Below are positions 10,157 to 21,855 of a DNA stretch of 64,000 bases, piece after piece (the first letter of the stretch is position 1; the number at the start of each line of letters is the position of its first letter). Source of the DNA: Cordia subcordata (Eukaryota; Streptophyta; Magnoliopsida; Boraginales; Cordiaceae). The notes below the pieces were generated by a model. It was not told the origin of the DNA. It searched no databases and worked only from the letters and a program-made list of their open reading frames with translations. The position numbers and the translations under genes were made by a program. The DNA lies in contig JAPTOF010000002.1 of the NCBI GenBank assembly GCA_028554755.1, forward strand, positions 7,613,001 through 7,677,000, in the 5' to 3' direction.

Positions 10157-13100
10157 TTTTTTCAATGTCGAACACTAAAATCCCCTTCCCCCTCTCTCCT
10201 CATTTCTCTCCAAAGAGTCAAAATCATTATTATCATAATACATATATACTCTCTTATCTGTCAATTGTATTTGTAATTTTTTTCTTTTTTATTTTTTTAA
10301 AAAATCATTTGTCTTTTATTTTTTTTAAATTTTGACTCCATAATTTAATATAAAGTATCTTAAAAATTACTTATAAAATAAAATAATATAACAAAATCAT
10401 CCATAATGAATTATAGTGCTTAAGCTTTATGTTATAAACTTTTATGTTATAATTTAAAATCATAATTTAAATTTGTAAAATATTAATATAATTTATAGAG
10501 AATAATTGAATAGATAATTGTTATAATTTTATGTTTTTATGAGAAAATCTTATATTTCAGTTTCAAGTGTGTCATTTTTTTTAATTGTTACTTAGGTGGA
10601 AAAATAGATAAATATATTGCATGACAATTTTACATATTAACAGTGTGAGAGGCAAGTGGAGTCATCTTTTTCAACCATACAGACAAAGCTATGCATGGCA
10701 AACAAAAAAAAAAAAAAAACACTTGAGTAAAAAGATTTTCTCATTAGTAGAGAAACATAATAGAGGAAAAGAGGGAAAATATAACAATAGTGTAGGAAAA
10801 AAAAGAAAAAGTTAATGACAATAATGTAGAGAAAAAGAAAAAGCTAAGGCATAAAGATATGATAAAAAAAAAAGGACAGGATGAAAGAAAACTAAAACAA
10901 GGCGCTAAGGTTATAATAGGAAAAAAATTAAAACACTAAATTAGTTTGAAATGTTAAAATTATAATCATTTGACAAAAACTAATTCAAATATTAAAAGCT
11001 AATATGATAGGTTATTTTACTCAACAATAAAACAAAAGGAAGTGGTGTTTTTCACTATATAAAAACATTAAAATATAACTTAAATGGTATTTTTAAGTGC
11101 TTTTGAGCAAAGTTTAATTTCAAAATATAGATTTAAAAGTATTAAAATTTTTATTTTATTAAATGTTAAATTATACATCATAAGTATATACTTAATTATA
11201 CATTTTATAAATTGTTATTTGCATCTATAATATTATAAATTAATATTTCAAATAGTAGGAGTTGCTATACAAGCATTTTAAAATTTGAATGTGATGACAC
11301 ACCATCACTTGTCATTTATCATTTTTTAAGTGACATTTACTTTTTCTTTTAATCTAAAATTAAATTTACATATCTTATTGATTTTCACTAATTCTCAGTA
11401 GTGTTCAATGTGATTATGTTAAATATGTATTCATTTTATCGTTTTAGTCTTATAAAGAATCTTGTTATATTATTATTATTATTATTGAAAATCTTGGTCT
11501 TCCACAAACACTTGAGTATTACAAGTGAATATTCTATTAAAAATAATTAACTAATTTAAGTATAAAAAATTTCATAATGGACAATTAGCGACAAAGCCCA
11601 GACTTCTATTAAGGGGGTTCAAGATAACTCATGTCATAATGTGACATGAAATATATATCTCTCTAGCAAATAAAAAATTTTTTCTTGGTCTTGAGAGCTT
11701 AAGTTACATAATTAGATAGTGAACAATAAACAAAATTTTATACAAGTAGAAGAGTCTAACTAGTAAATATAGTTGGTTTATTAATTACTATTAAATTATA
11801 TATATTATTTGTAAAATTTGATTCGTGAATTAATTTATTGATTTTGCAAATTTAACATTGCCAAATTATAAATATGACTATATTCTAATTTATCTAACTA
11901 CCACATTTTTCCATTTATCCTTATTGAAATATGACATGTGAAATCTTAAGGGGTCATTTATAAATATAATGTGGGTCATATACATATACATACACACACA
12001 TATATTAATTTAAAAAAATGTTCAAAATTACAAATAATAGACAATTTATCAAATATAGGAGGTCATTTGAACCTCTTATTCCATATAGCTCAGTCAATAT
12101 GGACAATATTATATTTAAAAAAGCTTATTAATATTAATTTCTTATTTAAAATATTATTTCAGATGTGGACACCCGTTTTCTAATAAGGGAACGAAATTAA
12201 ATATATATTATCTATTATCATGCTGACCTAAATGTCATTAATTTTTAAGTGGTAAATGTCATAGGTCCCTGATATTACCTTATTTTTTAAATAAGTTCTT
12301 AATATTTTAAAATATTTTACAAAAATTTAAAATTTATCATATATGATTATCTATAGGTTAACATATATTCAGTACAATTAATAAAACTATATCTTTAAAA
12401 TTTAAGAGGCTTTAGAAAATGCCACATCTTTTCCAAGAAGTTATACAAGGTGACACATTATCTTAACTATCTTCTAATTTGAAGTCGTAGGAGTAATTTT
12501 TAATTTTTCAAGGCTTTGCTTTCAATAATCACTCAATAATAAATAAGATGCCTAAAATAAAAAAAATGAACATAAAATTACATCTATAGGATATTTGCAG
12601 AAAATAAAAAAAACAAAAAAACTTATTTATAATCATTGTTAAAAAGTCCCAAAAGTAGAAGGTGCCTCGTCATCTTAAATATACCTTAATTTTGAGATAA
12701 AATAATATTTTTAATTTTTATTGGCTCCATTTTAATTAAATACTAATTAAAACATAAAAAATAAGCACAAATAACAAAAAAATAAAATTACAAAATTCAT
12801 ATATATATAATCCACACATATGTTGGTCTTGGAAATAATAATACACTAGTTAGTGATTGGGAATTTAATGATGAAATGCAAACAAAAAAGTTTAATTCTA
12901 ATTTAAACTATTAATTTTTCTCATTAAGGGTAAGATAGACAATAAGAATGTCCAAAATCACCAATTTAGCCATTTTGGCCATTTTTGGTCACAAATTGTT
13001 TTCCTCATAGCATGGATTTGGCGAGCATTGTTTGAACGCTAAACACTACTATCAAAAACTTTTTTTTTTCACTACAATAATTACAGCAAGAAGTATTTAT

Positions 13101-14779
13101 TTAATTCAATCAAAGTACTAAATGCTATTTAAATGTTTTTTTGAGACACATACAACATTGCAAGAAGGTAAAGGCTACGTCTAGACACTTAAAGCATTTG
13201 ACTGGATTTAACTACTTGTCTATGTTTGAAAAAAAAGTAGGGAGGTTTTTATAATATAGGCCCTTTAATAATTCTGTTGATGCTTTTTAAAATGTAAAGA
13301 ACCTCAAAAAGTGACTTATAACTCACCAAAGTAAGCCATGTAGCCACATCTCATTAACCAACACAAAAAAAAAAAAAAAAGAAGAAGAAGAAGAAGCAAA
13401 TGAAAAATTCCCAAAAAAGATCAAAATAGGTTAAAATATAGTTTGATATTATTATTTTTTGATTTGTTAACTATATTATTCCAATATATTAACTCTATTA
13501 TTGTAATATATTAATATAGTGTATTTGAAAATAAGAATATAGAGGTTGTTAGATTAAAATTGAAATAGTCAATCATTAGTTTCTTCTTCTTTCTTTTTAA
13601 TTGTAAGCTTTTGAACCAATCTACTACTTTTCCCAAGCTTAAAAGCTTTCCTAGCTAATAATTATGAACTAATTAATCTACTACTTTTCAACTAACTAAT
13701 CTTCCGCATACTATTATTATATAATTATGAATTATAAATTCCATTAAAAAGACAATGTACTTAATTTGCCCCAAGAAGTAATATGTACAAAGATGTGGAC
13801 TATCCCCAAATAAATTCAGCTTAAAAGCTAATTTCAAATTTTCTAGCCGTCTACATATACAAGTTCTTCAAGGATCGAGCCAGTTTGTGTATTTTGTTTC
13901 TTATTTGCGTGGATGTCTACGTGTACGCTTAATCAAGCAACATTTGATGGATTCAAACTTCAATCACCAATTTGTGACGAAAAGACAAAGTAAACGTTTT
14001 TTTTTCTATCGGTTTTTTTTATAATTTTAAATTTTTTCGTTCGTTATATATATAATATTTTTTCTGGGAAGAGATAACTTATGAACTAACCTTTCGAGCG
14101 TGTGTGCCTAATATATAGGAAAATCTTAAATAAAATTTTATGTTTTGCCAAACATTAAGTGTGAATAGAAACATTTAATAATGCATAAAATAGAATATAA
14201 ACATTCTTCTTCATTTTCTTTTGGTTAACCAACAATCTTCCACCCAAACTCAACCCCGCGTCCCCTACACGATTTGATCTCAAGTATTACAACTAAGGAG
14301 GAAAGTTTTAACCACTTATATTAAAACTACTCTTAGTCTGGAACATACGAAAAACATTAGTTATATGAAATGAAAAATCCAAACTAGATTGCACCAACCT
14401 TCTTAAGCAAGAATCAGAAGTTCCCAAAAACTACAACATATACGAAAACAGTAAGCCTAATGGTTAGGCTTAATATTGTGGGTCATTTGAACAACCAATT
14501 AACGCTAAAGTGATTAAAGACAAAAAGGGTATTTTGTGCGCACAATTACACATGGAGAAACAAAACTTGATCCCTGATCCATATAAACAAAAAAAAACCA
14601 AACAAAATTTTATCTCATTAACTATATATACACACAATACACGAAAATTTTTTAAAGTAGGCTATAAAAAGGATTTATCAGCAAAAGAATCTGTACAATT
14701 GACGAAAATAAGATATTAAAAAAAGTTACGTCATTCAAAATTAAACCCTAAACCTTACACTCAAATACGCACAGATACC
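9389..14779. other. Long AT-rich intergenic spacer
   Basis: No gene is supported. Contents seen: a CT microsatellite (10088-10153), many A and T runs, a GAA run near 13380, and an inverted pair of 16-bp strings at about 9964 and 12971 that might mark a 3-kb non-autonomous element. The frames near 10621, 11971 and 14510 are A/T-driven and domain-free. Confidence 0.6.
10088..10153. repeat. (CT)33 microsatellite
   Basis: An uninterrupted run of CT dinucleotides of about 66 bp, followed by a pyrimidine-rich stretch. Pure and long, so likely polymorphic between individuals. Confidence 0.95.
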
Positions 14780-15103
14780 TCAACAACAATGACTGCAACA
14801 TTTGCAGCATTTTGGCAATCCACACAATGCTCCAAAAAACCTATCTATCCATCGTCTTAAACTTTGGACAAAATTTTCATTGATGAACTCGAAAAATGAT
14901 GTACATGGGACCTCAATGTTGAGGTCATCATCATCTTCATCTTCAAGTAGCTGCACTCGCCAATAGACGACTTTAACACCATCTCTGCACTCTGGTGGTT
15001 TGACTTTCACGTATCTCATTTTCATGGTGCTGTAGTTTGGCTTGTTCTGGAGCAAGTTCTTCAACGCTATAAGCCTCGGGGTTCGAGATTCGTTATCCCT
15101 CAT
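14780..15103 (-). CDS. Orphan ORF, 107 aa, Cys-rich C-terminus
   Basis: An ATG-initiated frame of 107 codons with less A/T bias than its surroundings. It holds a basic N-terminus, a central segment (YVKVKPPECRDGVKVVYW), an acidic patch (EDEDDDD) and a C-terminus ending CCKCCSHCC. I do not recognise a family. The amino-acid mix is not what random AT-rich DNA gives, so it could be a small real gene, one exon, or a gene fragment. No intron or promoter evidence. The downstream flank on the minus strand is plain AT-rich DNA. Confidence 0.3.
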   Translation of the reverse strand: MRDNESRTPRLIALKNLLQNKPNYSTMKMRYVKVKPPECRDGVKVVYWRVQLLEDEDDDDLNIEVPCTSFFEFINENFVQSLRRWIDRFFGALCGLPKCCKCCSHCC

Positions 15104-15341
15104 AGCTAGCTATTATTGGAAAAAGATAATTCGATGCACGAATAACTTTTTTCTTTTTTTTGTTTGAGAAGTCGAATACACGAAACTCGAAGAATGTAAA
15201 AGTTTGTTGCTTTAAATTTTGGTAAAAAAGAAGAAAAAGATACTATCATTTCTCTCATTTGGAAGTTTATAACAAGATAGCAATTGCTTCCTTCATTCAA
15301 CCCTCTTACTCTGAAAGCATACGCGGATGAAGTAGGGTCGG

Positions 15342-15391
<50 letters not shown>

Positions 15392-16540
15392 TTAGAGACT
15401 GTCGCATAAGCAAAAGATTCATATAAAATATAATAAGGGTTGCTAGCTCAAAATAAAAAAAGAACTCGTCGTCATAAGAATTTTTTTGTGTATAAAATTA
15501 ATAAAAGAGATGACTCTCAACTATAATGATCAGTTGCGTCGACTCTATGTAATTGGAAAAAGTCTTTGATTTGAGTACTTATCATTTGGTTATTATTTAT
15601 TAAGCCACCCCTGGTTCTCGAAGGTGCTAATTCAGGAGTAAAGACTATTCACATGTCAATTAGTGGAAGTATTTGATAATTGTATTAATCATAGTCCATA
15701 TATATATACACGAGGGTGTCTTTTCACACGATGTATGGGTTTCGATATTTATATAATATCATATAATACTAAAAATTGTGCAATGATTTTGAAATTAAAA
15801 AATATTTTTAAGAATTATTTTGATATTTATATAATATAATAGTACCAATGTGACATACAAGAGAAATAAGTATTTTGATTTTTATTATCGTTATTAGTCA
15901 AATTTGACAATCAAAGTGATAAATAAAACATAAATGTATTTGTCATATTAAATCTCTAACATTGATTACAACTTTTATATTTTTATAAAATCTAATAACT
16001 TCAGAAAAATTATGAATGATAGACAATGAGAGACAAAAAAACGTGGTAAAATTTGAGGTGTGGTCCCATATCACACACAACAACCAAATAACAGACTATA
16101 CATAACACATGACAGTCAGTGAAATACAACAAATTGAAATCAAAATTAAATTTCCATAGTTGTTGCTTTATATATTAGTATAGATAAGTGTCGCACCCTT
16201 ATGTCACACGAATGTCACAAAAATAACATATTTTTAATTTAAATATATAGTTAATTTTTTTAACAAAAAAATATAAATAAAATATGTTGTAAATCAAAAT
16301 AAAATTTACCTAATGTTATACCTGTGTAATGCATAAATCTCATAATTGAACTATACATTTTTAATTAATATATATATATATTAATTAATTAAACCATATA
16401 CTCTAAATAGATTAATGTCATAGCTAAATTTATCATAGTGGTTCAAGATTATAACTATATGTTGAATTTGCTGTACTTAATGTACATACAAAAAAAAGAA
16501 TATGTATGAAAGGGAAAGTTAGACATCTTTATTTAATACT
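15104..16540. other. AT-rich spacer
   Basis: No gene seen. Includes a TA microsatellite at 15343-15389. Confidence 0.6.
15343..15389. repeat. (TA)n microsatellite
   Basis: A pure alternating TA run of about 47 bp. Confidence 0.95.
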
Positions 16541-18830
16541 AGATATCTCGAGACCCGTGCTTTGCACAGATCAATATTTGAATTTTATTTATTAATTTGA
16601 GAAAAGAACATATTCTCAAAATGCTCCACATATATCAATCTTATAATTTTGTTTCTTATTTTGAGAGAAGAGCATAATTCTCAAAAATTCAAAAATATTT
16701 GATCATTAACGAAATTTGAAGTAGTTTAAATAGAAAAATTTTACAATATTTATAACAAGTGTCTCCAACTTCAAATTTTCTAAGACGCTCTCTTGAATGG
16801 TTTTTGCATAATCTCAAATATTTTGTCCAAATAAATTCTAATATTCTCAATATCTAAACTCTCTCTACTATATGAAAATACAAATGCTAATTATACAAAA
16901 CTATATGTTCTAACTAACTACATGCTTCTTGGTGTATTATATACCTTGCTAAAAACCACTATATATAGGTAATAGAAGATATCAAACCTTTAATATTACA
17001 TTCATGATTGAATTTCAAGAGTTGTAAAATCTCAAAATAATAATCCAATATTATAGAAAAATTTCAAAGGTCTGATAATCCTTTGGAATTCATATCTAAG
17101 ATAATAAGGAGTCCAAAGGTCTCAAAATAATAATGAGAAAATATTTAATTTCTCATTCATTTTCAACATATATAATATTATAGATTATAGATTATATATC
17201 GTATAAATAATAGATTTAGGACTTCCTTTGATATAATTTTGGGCGTAATAAATAGTCATGTGTAATTAGTTGACCCACTATCTAAACTATATATATAATA
17301 AGGTCTTGCAAAATTAAAATCATTAGATTTCCAAAGTGCATGGATCTATTAAAACTTTTTGTTTGTATTATACCTTTCTATAAAAATTCTTTAAATTTGA
17401 TATGATGTATGAATTATTTTTCTTATGATGATTTGAGAATCTTTAGATATTTTATTTAATAAATATTTAAAATTAAAGAAGATACAGACGATAATTGTGC
17501 TACATTATTTAAGTGACATATTATTAAAAATTTAACAATAGAAATTAAATTGAACATTTTTTAAAATAATTGAAATTGATTTAGATATTTTGAAACAATG
17601 ACAATTAATTTGGGAAAAAAGAAAGCAAAAAATAGTGGAAATTGTAGCAATTTTTTTTAAAATTTTTTGTATTAAGTGGTAATTATTTCATAAATAAATT
17701 AACAAAAATGAATCATAAAAACATGACATGTGGCACCACTTAAAACATTAATGTGATAAGCCTATGCCATTAAAAAATATGAGATATAACTTTATAACTA
17801 TTATTATATATAGATATAGACATTATATAGATTTCTTCTTCTTTTTTTTTGTTCTCTTTCTTTTTGTTTGACTATATTAATCAACTATTTTATCATGTTT
17901 AATATGTAACTTAAATGATGTAATAATTTTTTTGAAAAAAATTGAATATTGATGACTTTGGAATTTTGCAAATTATTTGCAAGAGTGCATATATAGATAT
18001 AGATATTATATAGATTTAAAAAATTGAATATTGATGACTTTGGAATTTTGCAAATTACTTGGAAGAGTGCATATATAGATATAGATATTATATAGATTTC
18101 TTATTCTTCTTCTTTTTGTTTTTTTGTTCTCTTTCTTTTCATTTAATTATATTAATCAACTATTTTATCATGTTTAATATGTAACTTAAATGATGTAATA
18201 GTCTTTTTTTAAAAAAATGGAATATTGATGGCAATTGTATTTTGCAAATTACACTTGCAAGAGTGCTCTCTTTGTGAGCTTATGTGGTACTTTAATAAGA
18301 TTTTATGTGACATCTAAGGAAGATCATATGTGGCATCTAAATAGGAACTTATGTATAGGAGGGGCTCATGTGGCATTCAAAGTCGCTTAACTTTACTTGA
18401 GGTATAACTTTATATAGATAGTATAAATAGATATAAATGTATTTATAATAATCTAAAACCCGTACAAAATCGAATGATTCAAAAAAAAGGATATTTTTCA
18501 TTATTGCTTGGTTTATATGTCATCCCCTACTTGGATTCAATTCTTTATATAATATTTCAACTATTATATCATCTTTAATATAAACTTTAAATGACATAAT
18601 AATCTTTTTTTATATTTAAATATTGATAACAATTACAAGAGTACTCTCTCTTTTATAAATTTATGTGGTATTTAAAGAGAAATTGATGTGGCATTTAAAG
18701 TGGAGCTTATGTGGCATTAAAAAAAAAAAAAGCTTATGTGGCATTTAAAGAGGAGCTTATGTGACATTCAAAGAGCCCTTAAGTTATCTTGAGTATAACT
18801 TTATATATATAGTATAGATAGTATAGATGC
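16541..18830. repeat. Block of dispersed non-coding repeats with GACCCGTGCTTTGCAC and GTGGCATTTAAAG modules
   Basis: The left edge holds TCTCGAGACCCGTGCTTTGC, a string type that recurs around plant interspersed repeats. A similar GCAGTGCACGGGGC string occurs near 33515. The right part repeats modules such as CTTATGTGGCATTTAAAG and ends twice in ACTTTATATA-GATAGTATA-like sequence (near 18410 and 18800). No coding capacity. Probably several partial copies of one non-autonomous element; the class is not determined. Confidence 0.45.
17806..18266. repeat. Tandem cassette, three copies, middle copy internally deleted
   Basis: Three direct copies that each start ATATATAGATATAGA and end near AAGAGTGC: 17806-17988, 17989-18070 and 18071-18266. 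Copies 1 and 3 share a TTCTCTTTC to GATGTAATA core; copy 2 lacks about 100 bp of it. A more diverged copy lies near 18540-18643. Confidence 0.8.
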
Positions 18831-20268
18831 ATAAATATTGCCTAGAAAGAAGCTCTAATTGTCGGTGATTTATAAAATAGGAGACGAAATCCATGTGGCG
18901 TGTATATAGACATGGTCCTACAACCATATAGCAGACATAGGAATGCATTATTTTAGGCACGAAAATGGAAAAGGCCATGGTTGTTACTTTATAGATAGAT
19001 AGCTATGAACATGAGAGATGACTGTAAATTTGCATTTTGAAATTGTATATTTGGATTGATTGAATATTTATTTGGTACCTTGAACACGTCATTTGGTAAA
19101 AAGGTCAACATGGAATGTACGTGTGTATATATATATATATATATGTGTGTGTATATGTATATATGTCAAACATTATGGAATTCTTAATATTATTTAAGTT
19201 AAATATATGACATACCACGTTTACCTTGGCAATTATACAATAATTTTTTCTTTTTTTCTAATTATTTATGCCATAAATCATTTCACATAGTGGTGTGTAT
19301 ATATATTTCTTGTCCATTAATTAGGTTATTTTGGGTAAAGAGGTTTAAACCACCCTGCAATTTGAGATCACCTCATACTCCTTATTTTTTCTACTTTGAG
19401 ATAAAGCATGATATCCCGAAGGAAAGACACGTGTATTATGTTTAAAAAGTAGAAGAAGATTATGAAAAATTTTTAATATATATATATAAATTTGAATAAA
19501 CTTTCAAACTACAAAAATGGAGGGTCCAACATACCTTAAACAAATTGCAGACAAATCCAATCTATTTAATCATGTTATTTTATGTCAATTCTTCATGTAA
19601 CTTTTCAAGCTAACTCCATGTCTTTCTTTGTTGTCCCCTAGGGAAACCCAACAGTAAAAGTTAGAAATAGACACGACTCGTAACCCGAGTTTGAATCCAG
19701 TCTACTGCTTTGGATTGAGAGCCCTCAACTTACTTAGTGCACAGTATTGGGGACGTGTTATACACCCAGGGTTTGATAGTTGGTGGTCAGGCTTTGCTGA
19801 GTATACCGGTGATGGGGCTTCACCAGCTGAATTTTTCTCATCACCAAAAAAAGAAAAAGAAAAACTCTATTTCTTTGTTTCAAGTTTTGCCAGACCATGT
19901 TAAACACGTTAACTTGCCACGTAGGTAGGTCGCATTATATATCTATTATAATCACGTTTAGTTTAACCTCTTTCTCTTCAAGCTTAAATATACACTAGGT
20001 CCAAGATAAAAGTCATGGTAGCTAGCTTCCCATGTGGTAGTATACATGTTTTGAAAAAAAAATGGTCTATAATAACTGTGGGTGCACAAAATGACGAAAA
20101 CATACACCAATCATGAAAATTAACTATATTGAATATGGTGGGCACACAAGGTTTGGCTTTGACCCCAACAACCCCCCAAATCTTCGCATGACAAGGTTGA
20201 TAGCAACAATCCATATATATTAGACACTTGTTCACTATTCTTGTTCTTGTAATCTATTGAAAAACTAG
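18831..20268. other. AT-rich spacer
   Basis: No gene supported. Includes a TA/TG-rich simple repeat near 19125-19160. Around 19690-19865 is a less AT-rich island with a GTTTGAATCCAG string and an A-rich tail (AAAAAAAGAAAAAGAAAA) that could be a SINE fragment. Confidence 0.45.
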
Positions 20269-20280
20269 CTATTTATATAA
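20269..20280 (+). promoter_or_regulatory. TATA-like element upstream of the At1g76070-like gene
   Basis: CTATTTATATAA lies about 190 bp upstream of the ATG at 20467. Between them, two related 35-bp strings beginning GAATTATCTTA(T/C)TAGG sit near 20350 and 20419. Predicted from sequence and position only. Confidence 0.35.
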
Positions 20281-20466
20281 ACACATAGAGCGGGAGATTA
20301 TATTAAAAAAAAAAAAAGATCATTTAGACGCATCAAATCAAACTATATAGAATTATCTTATTAGGTATAATCAACAGAAAAGATCGTTTCTAATTACTGG
20401 TCGATCCAGGTTAAATCGAATTATCTTACTAGGCGCAGTCGACAGAGGATCACTTGCCGGGCCATT

Positions 20467-21045
20467 ATGGAGAAGCCTGCAGCTAAATCAAAGAGCAAGC
20501 TTTTGAAGTTTCTACCAAGAGCAGCCTCAGCGATTACCTTCACTGCAAGAAAAGTGGGTTTTAGTGACGCCCAAAAGCTCAAATCTCAGTACCTTAGCCA
20601 AGAACCAACTTATTCACCAAAGGTCTCGTGCATGGGACACATCAAGCACAGCAAAAAATTGAGCAAAAACATGCATCTTTTCCTGCTTCAAGAAATGAAC
20701 AATCATCATCATCATCATCATCCATTTTCATCCTCCATTGGGTCCTCCAAAAACAAGCCATCAGTCATGAAGCCTGTGTTCTTTCTTCCTGAGGCCAAGA
20801 AGATCCTATCAAGAATCCAAAATGGTGCTTTCAATAATTTATTGATGGCACAAATTGAATCATAGGGCATCGATAAAACACATGAAAGAAAAGGAGATAG
20901 CCAGGAAGCAGAAGAAGTTGTTGTGGTTGGTGATGGTGGATCAGTTGGTTTGGAGCCAAGGAAGGAGATAAATTTATGGAAGAGAAGAACTGTTGCTCAA
21001 TCTAAACCTCTTGAAATTCATATCAGAGCTAAAATATTACGATAA
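20467..21045 (+). pseudogene. At1g76070 / syringolide-induced 14-1-1-like protein interrupted by an in-frame TAG
   Basis: One reading frame runs 193 codons from ATG 20467 to TAA 21045, with a single TAG at 20863-20865 after codon 132. The N-terminus MEKPAAKSKSKLLKFLPRAA and the block YSPKVSCMGHIKHSKKL resemble the plant At1g76070 / soybean syringolide-induced 14-1-1 family, small basic proteins of unknown biochemical role linked to stress responses. A His run (six codons) sits mid-protein. After the TAG, the same frame continues with an acidic EAEEVVVVGD segment and then EINLWKRRTVAQSKPLEIHI, which looks like the family's conserved C-terminus. So the frame is intact apart from one nonsense codon. 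It could be a pseudogene, a naturally shortened 132-aa allele, or a base-call error. The position matches Arabidopsis gene order. Confidence 0.7.
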
Positions 21046-21491
21046 ATTTTTCTTAATATATACGGCTAGACCACTAGGCTGGTGATTTCACGCACAACGG
21101 TGGTGTTTTTCTTTTTCTCTTATATTAGGTTATTGATTTTTAATCAGGCGGAGAGCTCTAGTTGCAAATAAACGTATGTAGTTTTTGGATTATGCATAAA
21201 TGGTTGCATGTAACATTGAGATAGAAATCGATTTATATATGAAAAGAAGTCCAAGAGATCACATCCATAACTATTGAGTTGGTAACACGCCCTTCACGTG
21301 CAGAGTGATTTATTTATAGCTTGTATATGAATAATTTAATATTTTTAAATAGGTGGCAGTGAGTTTTAAATTTAAGACCGTTTGATTTTCAGCTTCTGAT
21401 ACCATATAGAGTTACCACATCATATAAATCGATTTCCAACCTCTAATACTATATTGAGTTACCACATCATCTAAAAATTTAAACTTATACA
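21046..21491. other. 3' flank of the At1g76070-like gene
   Basis: No gene seen. Two copies of a GAGTTACCACATCAT string occur at about 21410 and 21463. The last five bases (ATACA) are the left target duplication of copia-1. Confidence 0.5.
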
Positions 21492-21855
21492 TGTTATAAA
21501 GTAACTATGAAAGAAAGAAGTATGTAGAAAGAAAGTATACATAAAAATTGAATTCGATTGAATTCTCTTTGAATCGTTCTCTACATCTTCTGCTTCATCC
21601 CATTCTTGGTTCTTATAGGCAAAGAACCAAGGCATGCCATTAAATGCTTTGGCTTAATTTTCTTTATCATTAAATGCCATGTGCAATTTGTCTTCTTAGC
21701 ATGCATATAACTCACTTTATTTTCCAACTCTTGCATGCTTTTGCAGATTTCCAAAGCAAAGGATATTGCTTTCATTTTTCAACAATTATGTGCTATCTCT
21801 TAAGCCATGTTGCAATTGTTGACTTCCTTTGATGAATGTCCATATTTTTACAATA
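21492..21855 (-). repeat. copia-1 3' LTR
   Basis: A 364-bp LTR. On the minus strand it begins TATTGTAAAAATATGG (TG mutated to TA compared with the TGTTGTG start of the other copies) and ends TATAACA. By eye it is roughly 10 percent different from the LTR at 42937-43297. Confidence 0.75.

Noticed and set aside
19690..19865. SINE or tRNA remnant
   Set aside because: One B-box-like string and an A-rich tail are visible, but no A box or target duplication. Kept only as a remark.
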